Under the pieces are notes generated by a model, which was not told where the DNA came from, searched no databases, and saw only the letters and a program-made list of their open reading frames with translations. A stretch of 64,000 nucleotides of DNA, taken from assembly GCA_951640165.1 (NCBI GenBank), contig OX621258.1:9509501-9573500 (forward strand). Reading direction: 5' to 3'. The DNA comes from Pseudoips prasinana. Taxonomy: Eukaryota; Arthropoda; Insecta; Lepidoptera; Nolidae. The position numbers were made by a program, and so were the translations under genes. Shown one piece after another: positions 52,201 to 60,257 of the stretch. The number at the start of each line of letters is the position of its first letter. Positions within the stretch are counted from its first letter, which is position 1.

Positions 52201-52265
52201 GGCGTGCACAATCATTAAATACATTCAAAAGACTTGTTAATGATCACTATTTGAGTACTACATAG
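49248..52265 (+). CDS. LINE-J ORF2: endonuclease and reverse transcriptase, intact
   Basis: 1005 codons without a stop. An internal ATG at codon 26 (49323, MLDAHSYDFG) is an equally likely start, since the first 25 residues look non-conserved. The APE-type endonuclease spans residues about 70-290 with NAQS (78-81), SESW (104-107), GDFN (212-215), SLLDLILVS (254-262) and SYHDLLF (279-285, where families usually have SDH). Reverse transcriptase spans about 545-800: PLPKKSNPASFSDYRPIS, LLDFSNAFNTVD with D636, AGVPQGGVLSPLLF and YADD at 722-725. The C-terminal domain is WLPIRLRRNAHILSFLYS to RLWNALPLFIRRA. It would nick the target and copy its RNA there. Intactness suggests recent insertion. Jockey/CR1-group placement is by motif; the exact clade is not resolved. 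Confidence 0.85.
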   Translation: MVGFCFCICRYFNKLVCLCVCSYNIMLDAHSYDFGSDVEDFFSANSDDDSFVSIPSLADTIQGHFADVPKNFNVIHINAQSIPAHFPDMLASLNYKNIHAILVSESWLKPCLPTASYTLPGFQLIRNDRTGAGGGGVAIYLRNNINFSMVSMSSQPPPLDAGEHLFIEVELHHTKVLVGVYYCPSLRINFFASFELLLETFLPSYSHTIIMGDFNTCLLKKDSRCSSLISAIESSNLSLLPLNSTHHFPHSTPSLLDLILVSSRGHVAKHGQCSADAFSYHDLLFVSYKIRPPKAKSKVLLQRNFGGMDLSHLRADAGSIDWSTLIAAESIDEQVDIFNTKLIQLYDVHAPIRPIKIKHLPAPWLTTEIKTLLSKKSSAKSRYAGRPNDINREKYITLRNHCNKVCRSAQRQHIHSSVENEDPGKIWKFLRSLGVGKSQPDSIPNNLDINSLNSHFSSSPIFDRATKTKTLNYLSSIPSPNYSSFNFSQFSACDIKKSILSIASNAMGNDNITRNMVLPILDEILFPISHILNTSISSGVFPSSWKDALIIPLPKKSNPASFSDYRPISILPFLSKVLERLVHNQISSFLSSNNLLNPFQSGFRPGHSTTSALVHITDDIRTGMEHGNLTVLALLDFSNAFNTVDFDVLLGILRTLNVSPTVIGWFHSYLSGRRQRIRIDNSVSSWCNTNAGVPQGGVLSPLLFAIFINSISDRLLSSYHLYADDLQIYSQAPLNRLSDAISIINKDFISINEWSRLYGLQVNPLKTQVIIVGSSRMMAKISCSQLPQVIFDGSILEINRVVKNLGVYFDNCLSWGPQLHNTSRKLYASVGSLRRFQNFLPIPTKIALAQSLLLSILDYADVSYLDLTEAQLDKLERLQNVCIRFVFGLRKYDHVSEFRKKLKWLPIRLRRNAHILSFLYSILFTPSTPSYLKDRFSFLHESHSKALRSTNNQRLKIPTHSTKFLDNAFVVQGARLWNALPLFIRRAQSLNTFKRLVNDHYLSTT

Positions 52266-52556
52266 TTCACATAATGACACGTATTATTATTATGAATGTA
52301 CATATAATTAGTAAGTAGGTATAAATAGTTTTAAGTATGGTACAAATAGTACCTTATAATAAGTACTTTGTACACTTGCAACTGCCCCATCTCTGTAACT
52401 CCTTTCTCCTTTCACTACCTAGGTTGCCTGGAAGAGATCACACTTAGTGATAAGGCCGCCAATTGTACTATAATAATTTGTATGTTGTCGCTTTTGTATT
52501 ATTTCTTAAGGTGTACAATAAAGAGTTTATCTATCTATCTATCTATCTATCTATAA
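52266..52556 (+). mobile_element. LINE-J 3' UTR and (ATCT)n tail
   Basis: Contains GGTTGCCTGGAAGAGATCAC, TAGTGATAAGGCCGCC, AATAAA at 52517-52522 and a terminal (ATCT)n run (about 52528-52555). The same 3' end is at 24195-24400 (antisense) and, related, at 45432-45722. Confidence 0.75.
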
Positions 52557-53127
52557 TAATTTAATAACGTAATATTTTATTGAGAGATGTGAGTAGAAGG
52601 CAACCACGCTTTTTTGACAATTTTTTTTTTAATATTCTTTCTATTGTTTGGTTTTCTATAAGTTTGATTTTTTTCAGATTTTTAAATATTATTTTTAATA
52701 GATACGTTAAAAAATAATTCAATGACATAAAAAAATGTTTAGTAGATTTTGCATAGAATTCGTCCCATTGACGTGGCGTAGACTGAACTTCTTGCATCAC
52801 ATCATAGCTTCCAAACATTCTTTAAAATTTCTCTAATCCCTGTAACACCAAACCGAGTTTTATTGTCTAAATCCAGCTACTTAAAAATACAAAATTAACA
52901 ACGCATACCAAAATAAACAAATGTTTTACATTCTTGTACGTCTATTACAACCAATCTCGGAAACAGCTGTACAATTACGATGCTACATGTAAACATGATA
53001 ATAATTCTGTCTTGTTTCACATTAGGGATGTGCCTTTTATTTTCTTTCAATGACATCACTTTCTGAATTCAACCTAAGACAAATTATATTGGAGTGTACA
53101 TAATATTAGTAAAGTATATATAATTAG
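52557..53127. other. No gene seen
   Basis: AT-rich; a short minus ORF has no recognisable feature. Confidence 0.4.
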
Positions 53128-54165
53128 ACTGGGGAATTACAGTAAGTACCTTACGATTCGTTCTTTGAATAATTTGACAAAGAAAGTATCTACTTCACTC
53201 TAGTTCACTCTACGAAACATTTGACAGATACATATAGTACATTATCTTACAATTCACCTTATGACCAATTTGACTGGTGAAGTACAGTACATTACAAATT
53301 ACTACATGCAAAATTTGACTGAGAAAGAACATTGCGTTACAGTTCACTTTATGACCAATTTGACTGGGGAAGTACAGTACATTACAATTCACTCTATGAA
53401 CAATTTGATTGAGAAAGTACATCGCCGTATAGTTCACTTTATGACCAATTTGACTGGGGGAGTAAAGTACCTTACAATTCACTCTATGAGCAATTTGACT
53501 GAGAAAGTACATCGACGTATAGTTCACTTTATGACCAATTTGACTGGGGAAGTAAAGTACCTTACAATTCACTCTATGACCAATTTGACTGAGAAAGCAC
53601 ATCGCCGTATAGTTCACTTTATGACCAATTTGACTGGGGAAGTAAAGTACCTTACAATTCACTCTATGAACAATTTGACTGAGAAAGTACATCGCCGTAT
53701 AGTTCACTTTATGACCAATTTGACTGGGGAAGTAAAGTACCTTACAATTCACTCTATGAACAATTTGACTGAGAAAGTACATCGCCGTATAGTTCACTTT
53801 ATGACCAATTTGACTGGGGAAGTAAAGTACCTCACAATTCACTCTATGAACAATTTGACTAAGAAAGTACATCGCCGTATAGTTCACTTTATGACCAATT
53901 TGACTGGGGAAGTAAAGTATCTTACAATTCACTCTATGAACAATTTGACTGAGAAAGTACATCGCCATATAGTTCACTTTATGACCAATTTGACTGGGGA
54001 AGTAAAGTACCTTACAATAAAATTCACTCTATGAACAATTTGACTGAGAAAGTACATCGCCATATAGTTCACTTTATAACCAATTTGACTGGGGAATATT
54101 ACAGTAACTTACAAATCGCTTTATGAACAATTTGACTGAGAAAGTACATTCCTTTACAAGTAAGT
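53128..54165. repeat. 90-bp satellite made of two 45-bp halves
   Basis: About ten units. Half 1 is TTCACTTTATGACCAATTTG then ACTGGGGAAGTAAAGTACC. Half 2 is TTCACTCTATGAACAATTTG then ACTGAGAAAGTACATCGCC. Units are nearly identical from 53430 to 54000 and degenerate at both edges. Because 90 is divisible by 3, both strands stay open: plus 53261-54034 (257 aa) and minus 53977-53210 (255 aa). I treat it as a satellite, not a gene. Confidence 0.85.
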
Positions 54166-54202
54166 ATGTACAAGTAAGTACCTTACAAAGTAATTTTTAT
54201 GG

Positions 54203-54660
54203 TTGGCAAATGCTTGCTTTTCACGCCGGAAGTCGTGGGTTCGATTCCCAACCAGGACAGATATTAGTGCACATTTTGTTCTTATGTAAAGAAATGTAGT
54301 ATAATATCCTTATTGAATGACATGATAGTTGAATAATAATATGCTAGTGTAATGTATAAATATATCAATGTAAAATAGTCATATGGAATAGAAGACTCAA
54401 TTAGTTCCTTAATAATTTACGAACAATAATAATTTACCGATATATGTATATAATTATAAATTTGCTGTGCCCGACAGGGTCCATAATGCTCCTAGCTATA
54501 AGCCTAATGTTTACCACCTAAGTTCACATTGTGGAATGCAAATAAATGATATGAATATGAATATATCAGTTATTTGGTTTCCATAGTACAAGCTCTGCTT
54601 AGTTTGGGATCAGATGGCCGTGTGTTAATAATGTCCCAGGATATTACTATTATTATTATT
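54203..54660 (+). mobile_element. SINE-A interrupted by a LINE tail
   Basis: Head TGGTTGGCAAATGCTTGC, GTCGTGGGTTCGATTCCCAA; tail TTATTTGGTTTCCATAGTAC, TTGGGATCAGATGGCCGTG and (ATT)n. About 260 bp of foreign DNA between them (54290-54550). Confidence 0.75.
54290..54550 (+). mobile_element. LINE-like 3' end inside SINE-A
   Basis: Ends GTTCACATTGTGGAATGCAA and ATAAATGATATGAATATGAA; AATAAA near the end suggests a retrotransposon 3' end. Also contains CTCCTAGCTATAAGCC. Confidence 0.45.
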
Positions 54661-54664
54661 AATT

Positions 54665-54790
54665 ATCTCCGGCGGGTTTCGAACTAGCACCCACGACCAA
54701 TCCGGGGTAGGCGATCTACCTGTGCTACGAATAATACACGCTAGCAGTTCCTCTGCTAACAACTTCCCGGAGGATATAGGTGTTATTCAT
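54665..54790 (-). repeat. tRNA-like fragment (SINE head)
   Basis: Antisense GGCGGGTTTCGAACTAGCAC gives a B-box-like TTCGAAACC on the minus strand, with TAGCACAGGTAGATCGCC at the A-box position. Not a sound tRNA cloverleaf; probably a SINE head. Confidence 0.4.
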
Positions 54791-55235
54791 CAGCTTTTTG
54801 TCTTCTAGAAAGATGGCCGACTGATATTTTCAAAGTTGCTTATGAAGTATAATACCCTATTAATAACACATTACGAATTCATTTTCTAACTCCTCCTTTT
54901 TTCTTTCTGATTAAATTCGTTGCGGGATCCAATACAGTTTAAGCGATTCCCCGGGACATGCCTCTCCGCTCACTGTCATTTCCTTGTGTGCCACTGTTGA
55001 TCCTGGCTTACAGGAGTTGCAGTGGTGGGTAAGAGGGAGGGACTAGCCTCGGTAAACAAAAACACCTTACGAACTATTAAATTTTAGTTTTAACTCTAAA
55101 AATGGCAAACAACAATTTAATTGTCGGGCGGGTCTCGATTCCTGAGATAATCATTGGATGTCAACAATTTTTATCAGTGGTTCCATATTATCCAAAACAA
55201 AATCACCCAATTTTGCACATATGATTTAGAAATCT
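54791..55235. other. No gene seen
   Basis: Unique in the window; nothing recognised. Confidence 0.4.
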
Positions 55236-55404
55236 TCTACTATATAAAAATAAGTCGGGTTTTCCTTCCTGACGCTTTAACTCCAGAACGCACGAACTGA
55301 TTTCCACGGTTTTGCATTCGTTGGGAAGGTCTCGGGCTCCATGAGGTTTATAGCAAAAAAAAATTATAAAATTCAACGCGAGTAGCACCGCGAGGCACAG
55401 CTAG
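55236..55404 (+). mobile_element. Short Helitron, third subgroup
   Basis: TCTACTATATAAAAATAAGT, GGGTTTTCCTTCCTGACGC, ATTTCCACGGTTTTGCATTC and end CACCGCGAGGCACAGCTAG before T. Confidence 0.75.
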
Positions 55405-55638
55405 TCAGATTATAAATGCCACATGAATCGATCATTGTAAATATACGCAGTGGATTGAAAACCGTCCTCTTCTTGAGGTTGGTTAAATAGGGCAAGGAAC
55501 CAGACCCTCATTTTCTTTCATGTTATAGGCATTATTAATATTACGTAGTCTAGGAAATGTTACAAGAACCGTCTAAATTAAGGCTCTTTATAATAAGATA
55601 CGTACTTACCTCATTATTATTAGTTTAAAACTACTATT

Positions 55639-55702
55639 AGTTAGGTTCCTAAGTTGTGTAGCTAAGTCAGGGCACTTAGCTACACAACTTAGGAGCCTAA
55701 CT
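55639..55702. repeat. 29-bp-arm hairpin
   Basis: AGTTAGGTTCCTAAGTTGTG and TAGCTAAGT, loop CAGGGC, then the complement, with one mismatch. It does not correspond to a known repeat here. Confidence 0.85.
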
Positions 55703-55764
55703 TGCTTATTAAACTGAACCACGTTTTGTATGAGGAGTCAAATAGTTAGATTTTTTTTTTAATA

Positions 55765-55900
55765 TCAGAGGGCGACTAACGAGCAAGAGGGTCTGATGGT
55801 AAGTGATTACCGCCGCCCATGGACACTCGTGACACCAGAGGAATCGCGAGTGCGTTGCCGGCCTTTTAGAGTCAGCAAACAAGTGTTGCTGACCCTTCCC
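55765..55900 (-). repeat. Rep-G copy
   Basis: AGGGCGACTAACGAGCAAGA, CTGATGGTAAGTGATTACCG, CCGCCCATGGACACTCGTGA and GAGTGCGTTGCCGGCC. Confidence 0.55.
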
Positions 55901-56051
55901 CCCACCCCAATGAGCTCTGGCGACCTCACTCACACTCGGAAACACAACTTTACAATTATTAATGTTATTTTATTATTAAGGACTGTCTTCTGTAAGGTGG
56001 AGGTACTTCCCAATATAATTAGTTATTTCATTTGAGCAATTTTAAAGAGAC

Positions 56052-56410
56052 TGCCTCGTTGGTCTGGCGGTAGCGTGTTCAAACGCAGATAACGAGGCCC
56101 TGGGTTCAAATCCCGGGTCTGGCCAAATGTGATTTTCAAATTTTTCTGTAAAAAGATTTTTCTCAGCATCAGCCCGAACTCTGGGCGTTGGCGGTATTAT
56201 ACCCCCGTGCCGCGTAGAGCACGTAAAGCCGTTGATCGTGTACCTGACCTCTTTCCGGTCGTTTCGCAAGGCATCCAATCGGATCATGAGAGTGATGGAA
56301 TAGAAAGTACCCCTGTGTTTGGCGCACACACTTGTGCACTATAATATGTACCGCACAGATGGCTAGTTTCTATTGAGACTGGCTGCTGTGGCTAAAATTT
56401 GGCTAGAAGG
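56052..56410 (+). mobile_element. SINE-D copy, full length
   Basis: Head CTGCCTCGTTGGTCTGGCGG, then CCTGGGTTCAAATCCCGGGT. Body CAGCATCAGCCCGAACTCTG, TGACCTCTTTCCGGTCGTTT and TGGCTAGTTTCTATTGAGAC. Sense orientation; an intact B box. Confidence 0.8.
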
Positions 56411-56719
56411 CCATTAATATTAAAATTACGTTCGTGGTGAAAAGATAAAACCAACGATGTTACTTGTTTACAGAAAGTTTGGTGCAGCCCTATTCCTTGC
56501 CTCTGTTATAAAAAACATAAACATTTATTTTTGGTCCAGTTTTAATTGTTGCCGCCAGTTACATAATGAATTTAATTATTATATCACAATAATAATATGT
56601 ATGTAAGAATGATTGCCTATTTTAAAATTAAATTAGGTACAGTTTGAGACATAATTTGGACGTGGGGCCGTCGTATCGTAAAATCAACGTAAGAGGAGTT
56701 TAGAGTTACACAAACACAT
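56411..56719. other. No gene seen
   Basis: AT-rich; nothing recognised. Confidence 0.4.
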
Positions 56720-57060
56720 GTGGTGTGTGTGTACCTCCTTTTTTTTATTAGAAAGGGGTAATGCCTTAGCGTGCCACCTGCAAAAAGTGTCTGCGGGTGG
56801 GTATGTGCACTGACTAAACCTACCTGCCGTGGACTTCTCTTGGCGCCTGATGGGGTAGTCCCGGGAACGCAGGTATGCTGCTCCGGTACCCCCCTTTTGC
56901 GCCATGTCCCAGGTGGTCCCTGACGTCTGCGTCACCTACACGCATCGACATACTGGGTGGTTCCTCCCTACGGCGTAAGCCGTGGAACCATAGCGCCTCG
57001 GTCTTGTGAGGCGCTACCCGAAGGCCCAGTCTCATTATGGCCACGACGACACACGCGGTG
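56720..57060 (-). pseudogene. R1-clade-like LINE, RT fragment joined to 3' UTR
   Basis: 57044-56960 on the minus strand reads AIMRLGLRVAPHKTEALWFH, the strand after the catalytic box in R1-group reverse transcriptases. It then passes directly into a 3' UTR (GCGTTCCCGGGACTACCCCA, CCAAGAGAAGTCCACGGCAG) shared with 5655-5870. The join means the region between is deleted. Terminal A-rich run near 56740. Confidence 0.55.
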
Positions 57061-57337
57061 TGTGTACCTCCTAACTATCTTCATAGCCAGTTGCTCCTAC
57101 CTGTCCGTAAGAGATTGGAGAGATATCCCAGATGGTCGGGCACGTACCCTGAGAGGGTTATAATTTGCCCTCCTCCATTGCCAACTTTAGCATCTCCGGG
57201 ACATCGACTTCGCCACATATAGATCGCGTCTTCTCGGAGCTGCTTGCACATGGGGCGTCTGTAGACACTTCTAATTCTGTACATTCGGCCTGAAGATGAT
57301 CTCCAGAAGAAATCGAAACGGTTACTTACTTAACGTA
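57061..57337. other. Unclassified, possibly LINE-derived
   Basis: More GC-rich than average. The minus ORF 57284-57081 has no domain I can name. It lies between an R1-like fragment and a SINE-5S. Confidence 0.3.
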
Positions 57338-57575
57338 TGGGCAGAGATTACACCTGACACTAGTGTCAGAGCCGCCCGCCCGGCCTTGACATGGCTTAGC
57401 GACTGTTGTCTAATGAGTACAACCGGGACCGACAGCTTAACGTACCCTCAGAAGCACGGAACCGCTCAGAAATTAAACCACTTTGGTGGTGACCCATCTA
57501 TGGACTGTCTGCAAGCCTAATTGCTTAACCGCGCCGATTATTTACGGAACGGTCTGGCTATGAAACGGTTGGCCT
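57338..57575 (-). mobile_element. SINE-5S copy, full length
   Basis: The minus strand starts GGCCAACCGTTTCATAGCCA, continues CGCGGTTAAGCAATTAGGC and ATAGATGGGTCACCACC, then the body GGTACGTTAAGCTGTCGGTC, CAGTCGCTAAGCCATGTCA and CTCTGACACTAGTGTCAGG. It preserves the 5S-like 5' end GCCAAC missing from other copies. Confidence 0.75.
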
Positions 57576-57808
57576 AACTTCACTTAATAAGGAGAGTTAT
57601 TCGATACTGTAATCATAATGTTAACTCCTCAAGTGAGTTAACACTGACGCTATCAACTCAATTATGCTTGAGAATAAACCTGAATCTCAGTATAAAAATA
57701 GACAGTACGGAAAGTACCTACAAACGCTCGAAACGGCGCTATACAGTCTTCAACTGTACATATTTTGCTGACTCTGCGCTCGGCACGAGCGCGCGTCAAT
57801 TTACTCAT

Positions 57809-57845
57809 TATAAATAAATATCACATTCATGAATGAATCAGTGTG
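57809..57845 (+). promoter_or_regulatory. Candidate core promoter: TATA box and initiator
   Basis: TATAAATA (57809-57816) starts 31 bp before the A of TCAGTG (A at 57840), the spacing and sequence of a textbook insect RNA polymerase II promoter. GC-rich CGGCACGAGCGCGCG lies just upstream. No repeat match in the window. Confidence 0.45.
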
Positions 57846-58119
57846 GGTTCGTTACTACGCCGCGAACAACATTAGAGAAAGGAAAAGTCACTGTATTACC
57901 TAATATTTGTGCTAAGTGAACTTTACGTTAATATATTACTTTAGTGACAATAACTGCGATCTTTTCTCTTCACACTCCAACTGTAACAATTACAATTTGC
58001 AAGTGTACGTACCGTACAGGCACACTAACACAAACAACCGCATCGACAAGAGCCCTAAGCGGTTGTCACGGTGCTGTCGGTAGCGAGTGCCGCATCAATA
58101 CGAGTGGTCGCATATAGAG
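57840..58119 (+). other. Candidate first exon (5' UTR) of a plus-strand gene
   Basis: From the inferred start A to a strong splice donor (CATATAGAG then GTAAGT, GT at 58120-58121). Unique sequence with short upstream ORFs only (ATG at 57830, before the proposed start, reads about 25 codons). Coding exons, if any, lie beyond what I can recognise. Alternative: chance motifs in unique DNA. Confidence 0.4.
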
Positions 58120-58229
58120 GTAAGTTGTATTCGGCTGTTTGAACTCGGATTCATCAAAACGGAAGACACGAACGAATTCACGAACACGAAAACATTAAAA
58201 GTTACAACCCTACAGCTTAATTACCTACG

Positions 58230-58232
<3 letters not shown>

Positions 58233-58299
<67 letters not shown>

Positions 58300-58305
58300 T
58301 ACTTA
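58233..58305. repeat. (TA)n microsatellite
   Basis: About 70 bp of alternating TA interrupted once by AGA (around 58264). Confidence 0.95.
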
Positions 58306-58318
58306 CTTACTACTTTTA

Positions 58319-58890
58319 CTAGATTATGCAAATGTCAGCTATCTTGATCTCACTGAAAACCAGCTTGATAAACGTGAGCGACTCCAGAATGTTTGCATTA
58401 GATTCATATTTGGTCTGCGCAAATATGATCACGTTACAGAATTTCGAAATAAGCTCAAGTGGTTACCTATACGCCTTCGCCGGAATACTCATATTCTATC
58501 ATTCTTGTACAGTATACTGTTTCTTCCGTCTACTCCTTCTTACCTAAAAAACCGATTTTCATTTCTCCATGAATCACATTTGAAGTGCTTAAGATCTACC
58601 GAAAATTAAAAATTGAAAATGCCAGCTCATTCCACCAGTTTCCTCGACAAATCTTTCTCTGTACAAAGTGTCCGTCTCTGGAATGAGCTTCCAATTACCA
58701 TACGGCAAGCTAAATCATTGCGTGAATTTAAAAAACTTTTAAAGGATCATTATTTATCACTACCAGTTCATCTCTATATCTTCAATGTAATAGATGACTC
58801 CTATTACAGTATGTAATATATATGTATGTATACGATTATATGTAATGTATTGTCTGGAAGAGATCACATTTTAGTGATAAGACTAGTTTT
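58319..58890 (+). pseudogene. LINE-J-related ORF2 C-terminus
   Basis: Encodes LDYANVSYLDLTENQLDKRE, FGLRKYDHVTEFRNKLKW, LPIRLRRNTHILSFLYS, SVQSVRLWNELPITIRQAKS and LKDHYLSLP, colinear with the end of the 49-kb LINE. One in-frame TAA lies near 58607. 5'-truncated at the microsatellite. The 3' UTR retains TGTCTGGAAGAGATCACA and TAGTGATAAGAC. A related but diverged family member. Confidence 0.8.
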
Positions 58891-58899
58891 TTTTTGGTG

Positions 58900-59200
58900 A
58901 CTAAATAAACCGATGCGATAGCGACATAGCCTGCCGCAGGCCTGACAAGAGAAGTTTGCGGTGGTTGGTGCCGTCGCTTCTGTCTCTTATCAGCAAGTAC
59001 TCCGAACCAGGCTTCGTCACAGATATGACGACCCTCCCCTACACGTTTGCGCCATTCAACTTTATTTTCAGCGAGCTTTTCCCAGCTACAGTGGTCAATT
59101 TTAAAAGCGGCCATATCCCGCTTTGTGCAGTCTTTAAAGCGAAGCAGAGGTCACGCACTAGACAATTAATTAATCAACTAGGCTTAGTTACCTTCGGTCC
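58900..59200 (-). pseudogene. LINE C-terminal fragment, family uncertain
   Basis: Minus strand: LRFKDCTKRDMAAFKIDHC, SWEKLAENKVEWRKRVGEG and DKRQKRRHQPP. The RFKD..KRDM and W..L...W pattern occurs at the C-terminus of several insect non-LTR polyproteins. No catalytic domain. Confidence 0.5.
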
Positions 59201-59560
59201 CGGGAAGAGGTAACCTGCTGTAGCTCAGGTTGCCTAAACGCGCTTGTGCCAGCTGAGGAGGGGGGACGCATTCGGGCCCCTACCATCCCCGGATAAGAGT
59301 CTCGCGGACGCTCAGTGTACAGCGGGGATACTGGCAATATCGTTCACGAGTACCCAGAACCCGCTACAAGCACTGTGAGGCTGGCTACCGTGGTGGTTTT
59401 AGTGGGTCGAGCCCCACACTACGTACGACTTGAGCATTTCCACCACGTAAAAAAAAACGTCGTAGTTACCTTACTATCCATATTTATACTGTGCCTGTAT
59501 AGTATAAAATAATCTAGTCATAACCGTTACCGTTTTAGTTTGATTCCTTTTGCGGAGCAG
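59201..59560. other. GC-richer, probably LINE-derived
   Basis: Includes GGGGGGACGCATTCGGGCCC and CTACCATCCCCGG, which I associate with repetitive lepidopteran sequence. No ORF recognised. Confidence 0.3.
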
Positions 59561-59932
59561 ATGTTGGAATAAATATCGGTTGATGTTTATTTGCGTGGCG
59601 CGTCTAACATTAATTTTATTGGTTTGCTTTGTGGCGCTCGCCTACAATTTTGCAGTTTATTACTTAGATTACAAATCCCCAGTCATGTATTAAACTTCGG
59701 TTTAGTGTGATTGTGGTGCATTCATTAGTTCAATTGCAATGTGTGATCCTGTTTAATATGCCCAGTCTAAGAGGAGATTATTTATATAGAAGTAATGCCT
59801 ATAAAACCGGTGGTTTTTATTGACTTAACTCGCGACATAACTTCCGTACTTTTATCTATAAAATCCGCAAAATCACCTTTTTTGTATAGGATATATTTGT
59901 TTTATATAAATACACACACGCACACACGCACG

Positions 59933-59965
<33 letters not shown>

Positions 59966-60257
59966 ATAAATTACTTTTTAACTCTTAATATTAAGCTCCT
60001 TATACCTATAATCACATTTCTTTTATCACTTTTTCTCTCAATACCAATACAAATGATCGTCTCCTTTTTAACTAACTAATTATTGCCGCATTCAGTTCAG
60101 TAATTTGAGAGAGAGATCTGTACAGCTCTCACATAGGTTTAAATCTAAGCTATCAAATTGTGATTATGTTTAAGATGAAATGGACCTATAATGAGAGATT
60201 AAAAATAAATAATCTATTATTTAAAGTTAAAAGTGATTATACCTATTTTATATATTA
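59561..60257. other. Mariner left flank; no gene seen
   Basis: AT-rich. The ORF at 59795 runs through the CA microsatellite and is judged chance. Confidence 0.4.
59913..59967. repeat. (CA)n/(CG)n microsatellite
   Basis: Alternating CACACG, CACGCACGCGCGCG and then pure CA. Confidence 0.9.

Noticed and set aside
53210..54034. Overlapping 257- and 255-codon ORFs as host genes
   Set aside because: Both arise because a 90-bp satellite unit is a multiple of three; no start context, domain or splice signals support coding.
57691..57700. TATA box TATAAAAATA
   Set aside because: No initiator at the expected 30-bp distance; the TATAAATA/TCAGTG pair at 57809-57840 fits far better.
58087..58347. 86-codon ORF across the TA microsatellite
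   Set aside because: Its second half is a YIYIYI run encoded by (TA)n, and its first part overlaps the proposed exon and donor.
59795..60079. 94-codon ORF
   Set aside because: Reads through a CA/CG microsatellite; no domain.
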